This document shows, piece after piece, positions 54,265-63,416 of a DNA stretch of 64,000 bases. The notes beneath the pieces were generated by a model that worked only from the letters and a program-made list of their open reading frames with translations, ran no database searches and was not told the origin of the DNA. The DNA lies in the NCBI RefSeq assembly GCF_000876655.1, contig NZ_JYCN01000004.1:124001-188000 (forward strand). The letters are read 5' to 3'. Position numbers and translations under genes: made by a program. The stretch's first letter is position 1, and each line of letters starts with the position of its first letter. The DNA comes from Arthrobacter sp. SPG23. Its GTDB lineage: Bacteria > Actinomycetota > Actinomycetes > Actinomycetales > Micrococcaceae.

Positions 54265-57200
54265 CTAGAAGCGGGGTGCGATCGGGCTCCCGTCCAGGGA
54301 CCGTTCCTCCACCAGCTTTCCGCCCAGAATACGCTCGACGGCGGCGCGTCCAAATACGCCCGATTCTTCAATCGTTTCGTCGTCCGGACTGGGTGTGTCC
54401 TGGACGTAGGTTTTGACTGCCTCGGCCTGCCGCGCAGGGGCTTTGGCTCTGCCGGCTTCTGCCTCGGGGCTGTTGGACAGCCGCTGGTACAGGCTCTGCT
54501 TCACCGCCCCGCCGGGAGCGGCTGCCGGGGCAGGGGCAGGCGGGACTGTGGGTGATGCGTAAGCCGCCGGTGCGGGTGATGGCGCGATGCTCCTGACATC
54601 CGGGCCAGCCATTGCCGGCGACGGGTCGGCTGCCGCAGCGGGACCATACTGCGCGGACGTCGCCCAGCCCGCGCCAGCGGACATTCCGGCACCGGACAGT
54701 GCACCTACCGGCTGCCTGACTTCGGCCGGAGCCGGGGCCTCAACGGGTTGAATGCCCTCGGCTTCCTCCCGGATCGCGGCGGACCGGGGCAGCTGTGCCG
54801 CCGCCGGTTCGTAGTGGGGTGCCTGGGGCTCCGGGACCACAGGCAGGCCGGCCTGGTCCGGCTCCTCCACGGACTTGCCAACGTTCGATTCGGCACCCAC
54901 GGTCCACACGCCCGGCGCCTCTTCCTTGGCGCGTGACCAGGGATCATCGGTGGAGGTCTCGCGTGCAGAGCGCGGAGCCTCGACAGAACCGGAGATCCCG
55001 GCCGGCTGATCGCGTGAGACGCTGCTTTCCGGAGCCCCGCGGTCCGGAGCCGGACGGCCCGGTGCGCCGGAGGTGGCGGGTCCCGGCCGGGTTGCCCCTG
55101 AGTGCGCCGGGACGGACGGCGTCCAGTCCATCGGAGGCTCTTCCTCGAGTGGCGGAGCATCTTCGTCCAGCGGCGGGCCCCAGTCGTCGTCCGGGTAGCT
55201 GTACGACCCGGATGCGTCGTCCTGCTGCCGCGGGGCAGGCGGGGCCTGGGCAGGCTCAGCCTGGGCGGGCTCACGCCCACTGACTGTGTTAGCGGCGTCG
55301 GCTGTGTCCGCGGCATTGGCGGTGCCTGCGGCGCGGCCGGGCGTTGCGTCCGCGACCGGACGCGGGTCCGTGGTACCTGCCGGGGCGGCGGCCGGTGGTG
55401 CAGCTGACGGGCTCATGTCGGGAGTTGCATCCGGTGCGGAGGACGCCGGGGCGAGGCCCCAGGCTACGTCAGCGGCCGTCGCGGGCGGGGCTGGGCTGGC
55501 GGCTGGCGCGGGCGTTTCCGGGCTAGCGGGCGTGTCCGGGCTGGCCGGTGCTTTTGGGTTTGGCTCAGAGCTCGCTGAGCTGCTGGCGCCGCCGGATACC
55601 GCATTGATCTGGCAGTCGATCCCAACGGTTTTGTGGATTGCCTGGCGAAGATTTTCCGAGTGGTCTGCCCGGCCGAAAGCGCCAGCCAGTCCGGAGGTAG
55701 TGAAGGCCAAGGTAAGTACCTGGCCGTCGAACTGGGCCACCTGCGCGTTGGGTTCCACGAGTGCCCACGTGCTGCGCTTGATCTTGCTCAGTGTCTGCAG
55801 GACCTCAGGCCAGGCACGGCGCAGGACTTCGACGTCGCCGCCGGCTCCGGGTGCCGGGGCGTTGCGTTCCGTCGCCGGCTGGCCCGCTTCGGGGCGCACG
55901 GGTGTCCGCTCGGCCGTGGTGGGCGCAACCGGGGCCGGCGCTGCGGGTCCCGATGCAGGTGCAGGTGCAGGTGCGGCCGTGGGCTGCGGACCTGGAGCCT
56001 GCGGACCTGGAGCCTGCGGACCTGGAGGACGGGCGGGGGCCTGGCCGGGTGCGCCCCGATTCGCCGACGGTGGCTCGTCAACCGGCCAGTCGGTGGTGGA
56101 GACGCGCGGCGGGGTGAGGGATTCGCGGGCAGGTGCAGCGGGTGCGGGAGCAACTGAAGGCTGCGGCACTGGCTGCTGCGCTGCGGACGCTGCAGGAACG
56201 GCAACGGGTGCAGGCGCCACGGGGGACGCCGCAGCGGGGGCAGGCGTCGGCTCCGGCGCGGGTGCCGGCGCAGGGGCTGCCACGGCGGGAGCCGCTGCTA
56301 CGGGAGGTGCCGCTGCAGCAGCGGCGGGAGTTCCGACGTCGTTCCCGCCGTAGTTCAGCCGGCGCTCCACGCGGTCGATCCGGGCTGCGATGCCGCGTTC
56401 GGTCTGTTCGGAGTTGGGGAGGAGGATGCGTGCACACAGCAGCTCAAGGTGGAGGCGCGGCGACGTTGCCCCGGTCATCTCGGTCAGGGCAGTGTTGGTG
56501 ACGTCCGCTGCACGGGAGAGCTCGGCTGCGCCAAGGTTGTGGGCCTGGTTCTGCAGGCGGGCTATCTGGTCGGCCGGCATTCCGCGCAGTATGGACTGGG
56601 CGCTCTCCGGCATCGCCTGGACGATGATGAGGTCGCGGAAGCGTTCCAGCAGGTCCTCCACGAAACGGCGCGGGTCGTGGCCGGTCTGGATCACCCGGTC
56701 CACCGCGCGGAAGACGGTGGCGGCATCGGACGCAGCCACGGCTTCAACGACGTCGTCCAGCAGGGACGCGTGCGTGTAGCCCAGCAGTGCGACGGCGAGC
56801 TCGTAGTCGAGTCCGCTGGGGCCGGCACCTGCCATGAGCTGGTCCAGGACGGAGAGTGAGTCCCGGACGGAACCGCCGCCGGCGCGAATGACCAGGGACA
56901 GCACTCCGGGCGCCACGGGAACGTTTTCCTGGTTGCAGAGCAACTCCAGGTAGGCCATGAGGGGCTCGGGCGGGACCAGCCGGAACGGGTAGTGGTGGGT
57001 CCGCGAACGGATGGTGCCGATCACCTTGTCCGGCTCCGTGGTGGCGAAGATGAACTTGATGTGTTCCGGCGGCTCTTCCACGATCTTCAGCAGGGCGTTG
57101 AATCCTGCCGAGGTGACCATGTGGGCTTCGTCGATGATGAAGATCTTGTACCGGTCCCGGACGGGAGCGTACGTGGCGCGTTCGCGGAGGTCGCGGGCGT

Positions 57201-57516
57201 CGTCCACGCCGCCGTGGCTGGCGGCGTCGATCTCGATCACGTCGAGGGAACCGGAACCGCCGCGTGCAAGCTCTACGCAGCTGGGGCACTTGCCGCAGGG
57301 GGTATCCGTGGGGCCTTCGGCACAGTTGAGGCAGCGGGCCAGGATGCGGGCCGATGTGGTCTTTCCGCAGCCGCGCGGACCGGAAAACAGGTAGGCGTGG
57401 TTGACGCGGTTCTTTCGCAGCGCCGTCATCAGCGGCTCCGTGACGTGTTCCTGCCCGATAACGTCAGCAAAGGAATCTGGACGGTATCTGCGATAAAGGG
57501 CGGTTGTAACACTCAC
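54265..57516 (-). CDS. dnaX: DNA polymerase III subunits gamma and tau
   Basis: A 1083-residue clamp-loader ATPase. Walker A is GPRGCGKT (46-53), a zinc module has CLNC and CGKCPSC, Walker B/DEAD-box-like IIDEAH follows, then SRTHHYPFR and the delta-interaction region. After residue ~375 a very long Pro/Ala-rich tail holds tau-specific sequence, including a short folded segment near 640-700 (VLRRAWPEVLQTLSKIKRSTWALVEPNAQVAQFDG...). A GTG start at 57516 follows a TAGGGT -10 box by 7 nt. It is just downstream of the SRP RNA gene, a common arrangement. Confidence 0.95.
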   Translation of the reverse strand: MSVTTALYRRYRPDSFADVIGQEHVTEPLMTALRKNRVNHAYLFSGPRGCGKTTSARILARCLNCAEGPTDTPCGKCPSCVELARGGSGSLDVIEIDAASHGGVDDARDLRERATYAPVRDRYKIFIIDEAHMVTSAGFNALLKIVEEPPEHIKFIFATTEPDKVIGTIRSRTHHYPFRLVPPEPLMAYLELLCNQENVPVAPGVLSLVIRAGGGSVRDSLSVLDQLMAGAGPSGLDYELAVALLGYTHASLLDDVVEAVAASDAATVFRAVDRVIQTGHDPRRFVEDLLERFRDLIIVQAMPESAQSILRGMPADQIARLQNQAHNLGAAELSRAADVTNTALTEMTGATSPRLHLELLCARILLPNSEQTERGIAARIDRVERRLNYGGNDVGTPAAAAAAPPVAAAPAVAAPAPAPAPEPTPAPAAASPVAPAPVAVPAASAAQQPVPQPSVAPAPAAPARESLTPPRVSTTDWPVDEPPSANRGAPGQAPARPPGPQAPGPQAPGPQPTAAPAPAPASGPAAPAPVAPTTAERTPVRPEAGQPATERNAPAPGAGGDVEVLRRAWPEVLQTLSKIKRSTWALVEPNAQVAQFDGQVLTLAFTTSGLAGAFGRADHSENLRQAIHKTVGIDCQINAVSGGASSSASSEPNPKAPASPDTPASPETPAPAASPAPPATAADVAWGLAPASSAPDATPDMSPSAAPPAAAPAGTTDPRPVADATPGRAAGTANAADTADAANTVSGREPAQAEPAQAPPAPRQQDDASGSYSYPDDDWGPPLDEDAPPLEEEPPMDWTPSVPAHSGATRPGPATSGAPGRPAPDRGAPESSVSRDQPAGISGSVEAPRSARETSTDDPWSRAKEEAPGVWTVGAESNVGKSVEEPDQAGLPVVPEPQAPHYEPAAAQLPRSAAIREEAEGIQPVEAPAPAEVRQPVGALSGAGMSAGAGWATSAQYGPAAAADPSPAMAGPDVRSIAPSPAPAAYASPTVPPAPAPAAAPGGAVKQSLYQRLSNSPEAEAGRAKAPARQAEAVKTYVQDTPSPDDETIEESGVFGRAAVERILGGKLVEERSLDGSPIAPRF

Positions 57517-57523
57517 AGAGAAA

Positions 57524-57529
57524 ACCCTA
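57524..57529 (-). promoter_or_regulatory. -10 box TAGGGT of probable leaderless dnaX promoter
   Basis: Minus-strand TAGGGT lies 7 nt before the GTG at 57516, without a ribosome site. Confidence 0.45.
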
Positions 57530-57571
57530 CCAATCCGGGCTGACAGTTTGCCGCCCTGTGGGGGAATAGTA

Positions 57572-57663
57572 AAGACCCCCCATGCACCCGCCAGAGCCCA
57601 TTTACCCTTGCTACCTTCCGGTCCTGGGGGAGTTCAACAGGATGACGCCACATGAGGGGCCGT
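57572..57663 (-). ncRNA. ffs: Signal recognition particle RNA, small bacterial type
   Basis: On the minus strand the conserved tip CCAGGACCGGAAGGTAGCAA appears, with the symmetric loop that follows (GGGTAA). The two ends pair: 5' GCCCCTCATG with 3' CATGGGGGGT. It binds Ffh to target ribosomes to the membrane. Ends are approximate, and a short TCTTT run follows. Confidence 0.9.
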
Positions 57664-57730
57664 CAATGAGTTTACCCGATGATTCCGTGTGCCCCGAATC
57701 GGCCGCCGGCGTCCCGTTCCGGCCCCGCGG

Positions 57731-58084
57731 CTACGCTCCCCGGCCGCCCTGCAATGGTGCCGGACGGTGCCCGTTGACTGCCCAGCTCATCAGTGCGGGC
57801 TCCTCGTAGGGGTGGGCTGAGCGAAGGGCGGCCACCACGGCCTCGAGCACCTCTTCCCCGACGACGCATTCGATCCTCACCTCCGCCACCTGTTCGGTGC
57901 GGCCTTCCGCACCGATGAACGGCCGGGATCCAGCCAAGGGCGTGAACCGGCCTGTGCCCGGGGTAATGAACGCGCAGTGTGAATAGTTGCCGATCCGTCC
58001 GGCACCCGCGTTGCCCACGGCAGCCAGGACAGCCTCCGCGTGGTCCGCGGGAACGTATGTCACCAGGGCGTGAAGTTGCGTCAT
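57731..58084 (-). CDS. NIF3/CutA-like domain protein (YqfO insert type)
   Basis: A 117-residue protein: LVTYVPADHAEAVLAAVGNAGAGRIGNYSHCAF, GTGRFTPLAGSRPFIGAEGRTEQV, and a final ALRSAHPYEEPA. This is the stand-alone form of the insert domain of NIF3-family YqfO proteins, related to CutA. Function is unknown. ATG at 58084; a longer in-frame ORF upstream lacks conserved content. Confidence 0.82.
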   Translation of the reverse strand: MTQLHALVTYVPADHAEAVLAAVGNAGAGRIGNYSHCAFITPGTGRFTPLAGSRPFIGAEGRTEQVAEVRIECVVGEEVLEAVVAALRSAHPYEEPALMSWAVNGHRPAPLQGGRGA

Positions 58085-58477
58085 GTGCCCATCTTGGCAG
58101 TACTTACGCTCCTGGTTAGCGGCACAACTCGGTAACGGTCCGGCGATAATCGCGGAGGAACCCTTGCCATCCACCGGCTCAAAGCGGACGATGGATATGT
58201 ACACCGATTGGGGCAATCTCAAGTTGAGCTCAAGGTTGTGAGCTGCAGGGCCTGGCGCGAGGGCCGGACCCGGCAGCTCAACGGTGTTCCGGAAGAGTGG
58301 GCGCATTGGGGGCGTCCATTTTGACGTTAAGGACATATTTTGACCCCAGGATTGGCCCGGAAATGCGCGGGTTTGGGGCGGTTGCCGAGCGTGCTGCCGT
58401 AACGCTCCGTTTGGCCCAATTGGGTGATGCCGAAAAGTTCAGGTATTCTAGTATCTGCTTTTGATTCAGAAGCTACT
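58085..58477. other. Intergenic region before tRNA-Ser
   Basis: About 390 nt without a supported gene. A candidate tRNA promoter with a TAGTAT box lies near 58450. Nothing else is recognised. Confidence 0.4.
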
Positions 58478-58562
58478 GGAGAATTCGCCTAGCGGCCTAT
58501 GGCGCACGCCTGGAACGCGTGTTGGGTTAACGCCCTCGGGGGTTCAAATCCCCCATTCTCCG
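58478..58562 (+). tRNA. tRNA-Ser(GGA)
   Basis: Acceptor GGAGAAT / ATTCTCC, a long class-II variable arm, T-arm GGGGGTTCAAATCCCCC, and anticodon GGA at 58512-58514 in the loop CTGGAAC. Reads UCC/UCU serine codons. CCA is not encoded. Confidence 0.96.
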
Positions 58563-58568
58563 CGGTTT

Positions 58569-58597
58569 GGCCCCGGTCCTCGGACCGGGGCCTTTTT
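58569..58597 (+). terminator. tRNA-Ser terminator
   Basis: GGCCCCGGTCC / GGACCGGGGCC perfect arms followed by TTTTT. Confidence 0.92.
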
Positions 58598-58608
58598 GCG
58601 TTCCGGAC

Positions 58609-59538
58609 CTAGGATGCCCATCCCAGGCGGCGCAGGCGCCGCCGTGCGGCTTGCTCGCTCGGTCCACCCCTGCCGCTGCGGCCGACCCCGCCCAGGGCCA
58701 GCTGGACGACGGCGAGAGTGACTTTGGTGCCAAACCTCACCGGCAACGGCAGCGGGCCCAGCCGCGGCTGCCGGAGTCCCAGCATGTCCCGGTATTTCGG
58801 TTCAAGGCTGGAAACGGCAGCGGCAAACAACATCCGGTAGCCGGGTCGCAGCGAAGGATGAAGCGGCGGATTGCGGATGAAGGCCACAATCTCGGCCACC
58901 CTTTCGTCGGAGCGGAGGTCGCCGTCGTCGTACCACTTGTCCAGCTGCTGCCGCATGTCCGCCTCGCTCAGCGGCGGTGAGTCCACGCCCATCAGCAGTC
59001 CCGCGTGCGCCCACTCCCGGACGTAGGCGTCCGGCCCGCCGGGGATGGGCCGTCCCCAGATCTTGTGGGCGGAGAGGAACGCGTCCGTAAAAGCGATATG
59101 CACCCACCGGAGCAGTTCGGGGTCGTTCGCGGCGTAGCTCCTGGCGATGCCGTGGGCGTCCACATACTCTCCCCGCACGGATTCGTGCAGCCGAAGGACC
59201 CAGCCGGATGCTGCACGCGCCGCGGACGTCGAGCCATAGGACACGGTGAAGATCCAGCGGATGGTTCCGGCGAGCCGTCCCAACGGGTCCTCCCGGAACC
59301 GCGAATGGTCGTGCACACCGGCCAGGGCACCAGGATGAAGGGCCTGCATCAAGAGCGCGCGGATTCCCGCCACAATGGTGGTCATTGAACCGTGCACCGC
59401 CCAGACGGCGGACCCCGGGAGGTGGTAGCCGGCGTCGTCACCCTCTTCAAGCAGGGGAACCCACCCCGGCACGGCCCCCCGTGTTCCGGTGAATGTTTGC
59501 CTGAGCTCGGCCTGCCACTCTTTGAGGACGTTGCGCAT
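58609..59538 (-). CDS. DUF2236 (MpaB-like oxygenase family) protein
   Basis: A ~309-residue protein of the family that includes the latex-clearing-type / MpaB haem oxygenases. It has HGSMTTIVAGIRALLMQALHPGALAGVHDHSRFREDPLGRLAGT and LLRWVHIAFTDAFLSAH, with histidines in the places that bind haem in the family. The substrate is unknown. The ATG at 59538 is preferred; an ATG at 59589 would add 17 residues. Confidence 0.85.
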   Translation of the reverse strand: MRNVLKEWQAELRQTFTGTRGAVPGWVPLLEEGDDAGYHLPGSAVWAVHGSMTTIVAGIRALLMQALHPGALAGVHDHSRFREDPLGRLAGTIRWIFTVSYGSTSAARAASGWVLRLHESVRGEYVDAHGIARSYAANDPELLRWVHIAFTDAFLSAHKIWGRPIPGGPDAYVREWAHAGLLMGVDSPPLSEADMRQQLDKWYDDGDLRSDERVAEIVAFIRNPPLHPSLRPGYRMLFAAAVSSLEPKYRDMLGLRQPRLGPLPLPVRFGTKVTLAVVQLALGGVGRSGRGGPSEQAARRRLRRLGWAS

Positions 59539-59634
59539 GGTCCATTCTTGCGCACCGGCGGCGGGCCGCGTCAGGGGAAGACCCAACACATCAGGGGAAC
59601 GCCCGGCTCATGGAGTTACAGGAGCCCGTGGCTG

Positions 59635-59692
59635 TGAGCCAGCTGGGAATTTCGGCGTGAAAGGGCGGAATCCCGCGGGAGGATCTGGCTCG
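59635..59692 (+). promoter_or_regulatory. Long-range helix in the M23 gene leader
   Basis: GAGCCAG (59635-59641) can pair with CTGGCTC (59686-59692) around a G-rich interior. It does not fit the ydaO (c-di-AMP) riboswitch consensus as I recall it. Confidence 0.3.
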
Positions 59693-59793
59693 GCCCGATG
59701 TTGGGGGTTCACAGGGGCGGAGGGCTGTGGTCCCATAGGAATCGTAAGTCCGTCGAGATTGGGGTCTGGCGGGCCTATCGCAGGAGTCAGCAC

Positions 59794-61170
59794 GTGGGAA
59801 ATCACTGGGGATACGGACCCGACGAACATCCAGGCAGGCCTTGCCTGGCCGCTGCACGGATACTTGGCATATGCGCTGTTTCCACGCTTGGCGTGGTTGC
59901 GCTTAGTCTCCAGGGACCCGCCTCACCGCCATCCGCCATGGTTGCCTCAACCGCGCAGCAGGCCGCGGTGGGCGGTCCGGGTGTTGCGCCCTTATGGCCT
60001 GACGCCTTCATGAAACCGCTGGGGATTTCACCCGGGGCTATCGCAGCGAATTCCAACGCCCTGATTTCGTACAGCCGCAGCGATATTCGGACCATTTCCA
60101 AGAGCGGCAAACGCGAACTGAACGTTGCTTCCGAGGAGCTGAAGCGGCCGCCCGCCGGTTCGTTGATGGCGCCCCTCGAAGTACTGACCGAGACCTCCGG
60201 CTTCGGACTCAGGACAAGTCCCCTGACCGGTACTGCGGGGGAGTTCCACTGGGGCCAGGACTTCGCGGCTGCCTGCGGCACCCGGGTGTACGCGGCCGAC
60301 GCCGGCGTGGTCAGGGCGGTCGGCTGGCACCCCTGGGGCGGCGGGAACCGGGTGGAGATCGATCACGGCAACGGGCTGATCACCACGTACAACCACCTGG
60401 AAGGGATTGCGGTCAAGAAGGGTGACTCCGTCCAGGTGGGCGAGGTCATCGCGAAGGTTGGCACCACGGGTTCGTCCACCGGCTGCCACCTGCATTTCGA
60501 AACCATCCTCAACGGCGTCCACACCAATCCGCTCGACTGGAAGCTCCTGCCCACCAGGCAACTGGACGAGCTCGGGAATATTGACATGATCAGCTACGTC
60601 CCTGGCGGCGACGCCCCGCAGGGCGATCCCACCTGGGCGATCCCCGTCTCCGCGGACAATTCGCACACAGTGGCGGGCGGAGAGAAGGAGGGGTCCGTGC
60701 AGGGAACGCCGTCGGCCGCTGCGACGCCATCCGCGACGGCCACTGCGACGCCGACGCCGAGCGTGTCCGCCGCACCCACCGCGCCCTCGACCGCGACTAC
60801 AACGCCGCCGCCTAGCGCCACCTCCACCCCGTCGCCCACACCGTCGGCCACACCGTCGGAGACGGAGACTGAGACGCCAACGCCGTCGGCCACCCAGACC
60901 GAGCAGGCCACTGCCACAGAGTCGCCGACGCAGACCGTCACCAGTGAGCCAACGTCCGAGCCAACGCCCACCATTGAGCCAACGGTTGAGCCAACGGCCG
61001 AGCCCACCACTGAGCCAACGGCCGAGCCGACCGCCACGGCCACGGCCACCGCCACCACCACGGCCAGCGGGGACCCTTCGACGGAGCCCACAGCCGAAAC
61101 CGACCCAACAGCGACACCCCAGCCGACTCCGAGCGGGACGGGCACGCCCACGCCCACGCCCACGCCCTGA
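59794..61170 (+). CDS. M23-family metallopeptidase with long TP/E-rich tail
   Basis: A ~458-residue protein from a GTG at 59794 with GGAG 7 nt upstream. A hydrophobic segment near residues 20-45 (ILGICAVSTLGVVALSLQG) exports or anchors it. The LytM-type domain is at ~130-255: H-W-G-Q-D (first metal ligands), ADAGVVRAVGW and CHLHFE. It should cut peptidoglycan cross-bridges. The last ~145 residues are a degenerate repeat of Thr-Pro/Glu-Pro (for example EPTVEPTAEPTTEPTAEPTA), probably a wall-spanning spacer. An upstream extension to 59698 has no signal. Confidence 0.9.
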   Translation: MGNHWGYGPDEHPGRPCLAAARILGICAVSTLGVVALSLQGPASPPSAMVASTAQQAAVGGPGVAPLWPDAFMKPLGISPGAIAANSNALISYSRSDIRTISKSGKRELNVASEELKRPPAGSLMAPLEVLTETSGFGLRTSPLTGTAGEFHWGQDFAAACGTRVYAADAGVVRAVGWHPWGGGNRVEIDHGNGLITTYNHLEGIAVKKGDSVQVGEVIAKVGTTGSSTGCHLHFETILNGVHTNPLDWKLLPTRQLDELGNIDMISYVPGGDAPQGDPTWAIPVSADNSHTVAGGEKEGSVQGTPSAAATPSATATATPTPSVSAAPTAPSTATTTPPPSATSTPSPTPSATPSETETETPTPSATQTEQATATESPTQTVTSEPTSEPTPTIEPTVEPTAEPTTEPTAEPTATATATATTTASGDPSTEPTAETDPTATPQPTPSGTGTPTPTPTP

Positions 61171-61289
61171 CAGCCTCCCGCTCCTCGGCCGCGGATGGCC
61201 AGCCACTAAAATTCACTGGGGCACCAACCCATACCCTTGGCCGTTATCAACGAATAACAGCCATGACCAGTTTCTCAAGGAAGCCCACA

Positions 61290-61775
61290 GTGAATTCGAT
61301 CCACTCCATTCCACTGACCCTCAACGGCGGCACGGAAACAGATTTTGGCCGCTTCAAGGGGCAGGTGGTGATGGTGGTCAACGTGGCTTCCCAATGCGGC
61401 TTCACACCGCAGTACGCCGGCCTTGAGCTGCTCTACGGGAAGTTCAGGGACCAGGGTTTCGAGATCCTCGGCGTCCCCTGCAACCAGTTCGCCGGCCAGG
61501 AACCGGGGAGCGACGACGAAATCGCCGAATTCTGCGAGCGTAATTTCGGCGTGACGTTTCCGCTGACCGCGAAGTCCGACGTCCGCGGCAAGAACCAGCA
61601 CCCGCTGTACGCCGAGCTCACCCGGTTCAAGAACGGACTGCTCCCGGGCCTCGTGAAATGGAACTTCGAAAAGTTCCTGGTAAACCGCGACGGCGTTGTG
61701 GTGGCCCGCTTTGCCCCCACCGTTGAGCCGGACTCGCCAGAGGTCATCGCGGCGATTGAGGAAGCCCTCGCCTGA
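61290..61775 (+). CDS. Glutathione peroxidase family protein (Cys type)
   Basis: A 161-residue thiol peroxidase. The active-site Cys36 is in NVASQCGFTPQY (Cys in place of Sec), the Gln is in CNQFAGQEP, and the Trp is in VKWNFEKFLV. It reduces hydroperoxides, probably with thioredoxin or mycothiol systems as in other actinobacteria. A GTG at 61290 with AAGGAAG upstream is preferred; an ATG at 61263 is possible. It stands alone. Confidence 0.9.
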   Translation: MNSIHSIPLTLNGGTETDFGRFKGQVVMVVNVASQCGFTPQYAGLELLYGKFRDQGFEILGVPCNQFAGQEPGSDDEIAEFCERNFGVTFPLTAKSDVRGKNQHPLYAELTRFKNGLLPGLVKWNFEKFLVNRDGVVVARFAPTVEPDSPEVIAAIEEALA

Positions 61776-62009
61776 CCGCGGCCGCGGGATAGTCCGCGAC
61801 TGAAGCTAGGGCCCAACGGCCCCTACCCCTAAGTAGGCTTACCGCCTAGACTGGCCGAACCCTCCATACTGTCCAGTACGGCTGCGGCTTTGCCGGCGCA
61901 GCACGGCGGGACGGCACGGCCGGTCCATGCCTGCCTCGGAGGGCGCATCAGAACTTCGCGAATCACACTCGGCACCCACGTCGGTGCCAGTGAAACCAGG
62001 AGGAAAGAG

Positions 62010-63221
62010 ATGACAGGGAACAAAGCCGTTGCCTACAAGGGGCCGGGAAAAGTCGAACTGATCGACATTGACTACCCCACGTTCGAACTTAAGGACGGAC
62101 CGGGCGTCAACCCCGCCAACGTGGGCCGTTCGGTGCGCCACGGCGTAATCCTCAAGACCGTCGCCACCAACATCTGCGGATCCGACCAGCACATGGTGCG
62201 TGGCCGCACGACTGCGCCCCCGGACCTCGTGCTCGGTCACGAAATCACCGGTGAAGTGGTGGAGGTGGGCCCGGACGTCGAATTCATCAAGGTGGGGGAC
62301 GTTTGCTCGGTTCCCTTCAACATCGCCTGTGGACGCTGCCGGAACTGCAAGGAACGCAAGACCGGCATCTGCCTCAACGTCAATCCCGATCGTCCGGGAA
62401 GCGCCTATGGCTACGTCGACATGGGCGGCTGGGTTGGCGGGCAGGCAAACTACGTCCTGGTGCCCTACGCGGACTGGAACCTGCTGAAGTTCCCGGACAA
62501 GGACCAGGCCATGGAAAAGATCCTCGACCTGGCCATGCTGTCGGATATCTTCCCCACGGGCTTCCACGGCGCAGTCACCGCCGGAGTTGGTGTGGGCTCC
62601 ACCGTCTACATTGCCGGTGCAGGTCCTGTGGGCCTGGCTGCGGCCACCAGCGCCCACCTGCTGGGTGCGGCGGCAGTGATCGTGGGCGACCTGAACGAGG
62701 GGCGGCTTGCGCAGGCACGCAGCTTCGGCTGCGAGACGGTGGACCTGTCCAAGGGCGGCCCGGCGGAGCAGATTGAGCAGATCCTCGGTGTGCCCGAAGT
62801 TGATTGCGGCGTTGACGCTGTGGGCTTCGAAGCCAGGGGCCACGGCCACGACGCCAAGGAGGCTCCGGCCACGGTGCTGAACTCCTTGATGGAGCTCACT
62901 GCGGCCGGTGGTGCCCTCGGCATCCCCGGTCTCTACGTCACCGGCGACCCGGGCGGCGTTGACGAGGCCGCCAAGAAGGGCGCTCTCTCGCTCAGCCTGG
63001 GCACCGGCTGGGCCAAGTCGCTGAGCTTCACCACCGGCCAGTGTCCGGTCATGAAGTACAACCGCCAGTTGATGATGGCGATCCTGCACGACAAAGTGCA
63101 CATCGCCAAGAACGTCAACGCCAAGGCGATCAGCCTTGAAGACGCGCCCAAGGGCTACGCCGAGTTCGACGCCGGTGCCGCCACGAAGTACGTCCTCAAC
63201 CCCAACGGCTACTTGAGCTAG
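62010..63221 (+). CDS. fdhA: Formaldehyde dehydrogenase, glutathione-independent
   Basis: A 403-residue zinc-dependent medium-chain dehydrogenase that oxidises formaldehyde to formate with NAD and without glutathione. The catalytic zinc region is TNICGSDQHMVRG with LVLGHEITGEV; the structural zinc cysteines are in CGRCRNCKERKTGIC; the NAD-binding motif is AGAGPVGLAAA. The long FFLKDGPGVNP-like insert is typical of the Pseudomonas-type enzyme. AGGAGGAAAG precedes the ATG at 62010. Confidence 0.95.
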   Translation: MTGNKAVAYKGPGKVELIDIDYPTFELKDGPGVNPANVGRSVRHGVILKTVATNICGSDQHMVRGRTTAPPDLVLGHEITGEVVEVGPDVEFIKVGDVCSVPFNIACGRCRNCKERKTGICLNVNPDRPGSAYGYVDMGGWVGGQANYVLVPYADWNLLKFPDKDQAMEKILDLAMLSDIFPTGFHGAVTAGVGVGSTVYIAGAGPVGLAAATSAHLLGAAAVIVGDLNEGRLAQARSFGCETVDLSKGGPAEQIEQILGVPEVDCGVDAVGFEARGHGHDAKEAPATVLNSLMELTAAGGALGIPGLYVTGDPGGVDEAAKKGALSLSLGTGWAKSLSFTTGQCPVMKYNRQLMMAILHDKVHIAKNVNAKAISLEDAPKGYAEFDAGAATKYVLNPNGYLS

Positions 63222-63244
63222 TTGCCAAGTACTTGAGTAACCGG

Positions 63245-63286
63245 GTTCGGCGGCCACATCCCCAGGCGGGTAAGTGGCCGCCGAAC
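63245..63286 (+). terminator. fdhA terminator
   Basis: GTTCGGCGGCCAC / GTGGCCGCCGAAC perfect 13-bp arms, followed by TACTTGTTCTT. Confidence 0.8.
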
Positions 63287-63379
63287 TACTTGTTCTTGCC
63301 GTTTTTCCAAATATGAACACTGGAGTTTGCACACTATTTGCCGAATGTCTGGTTGGATAGACATTACTGAGAGGGAAGT

Positions 63380-63405
63380 TGGGGGCTACAGCCTCCACCC
63401 AACCA
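63380..63405 (+). promoter_or_regulatory. Leader hairpin before the metallophosphoesterase gene
   Basis: GTTGGGGG...CCTCCACCCAAC folds just upstream of the AGGAAG ribosome site of the gene at 63417. Confidence 0.4.
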
Positions 63406-63416
63406 GGAAGGCAGTA

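Noticed and set aside
57731..58336. 201-codon version of the NIF3/CutA-like gene
   Set aside because: The added N-terminus has no conserved pattern, and the family start is at 58084.
59539..59793. ydaO (c-di-AMP) riboswitch upstream of the M23 peptidase
   Set aside because: This riboswitch often precedes such genes, but the consensus blocks I know are not present; only one long-range helix is seen.
60690..61170. Possible CRISPR-like or tandem-repeat array
   Set aside because: The repeats are short, degenerate codon-level words inside the M23 protein's tail, without regular spacers.
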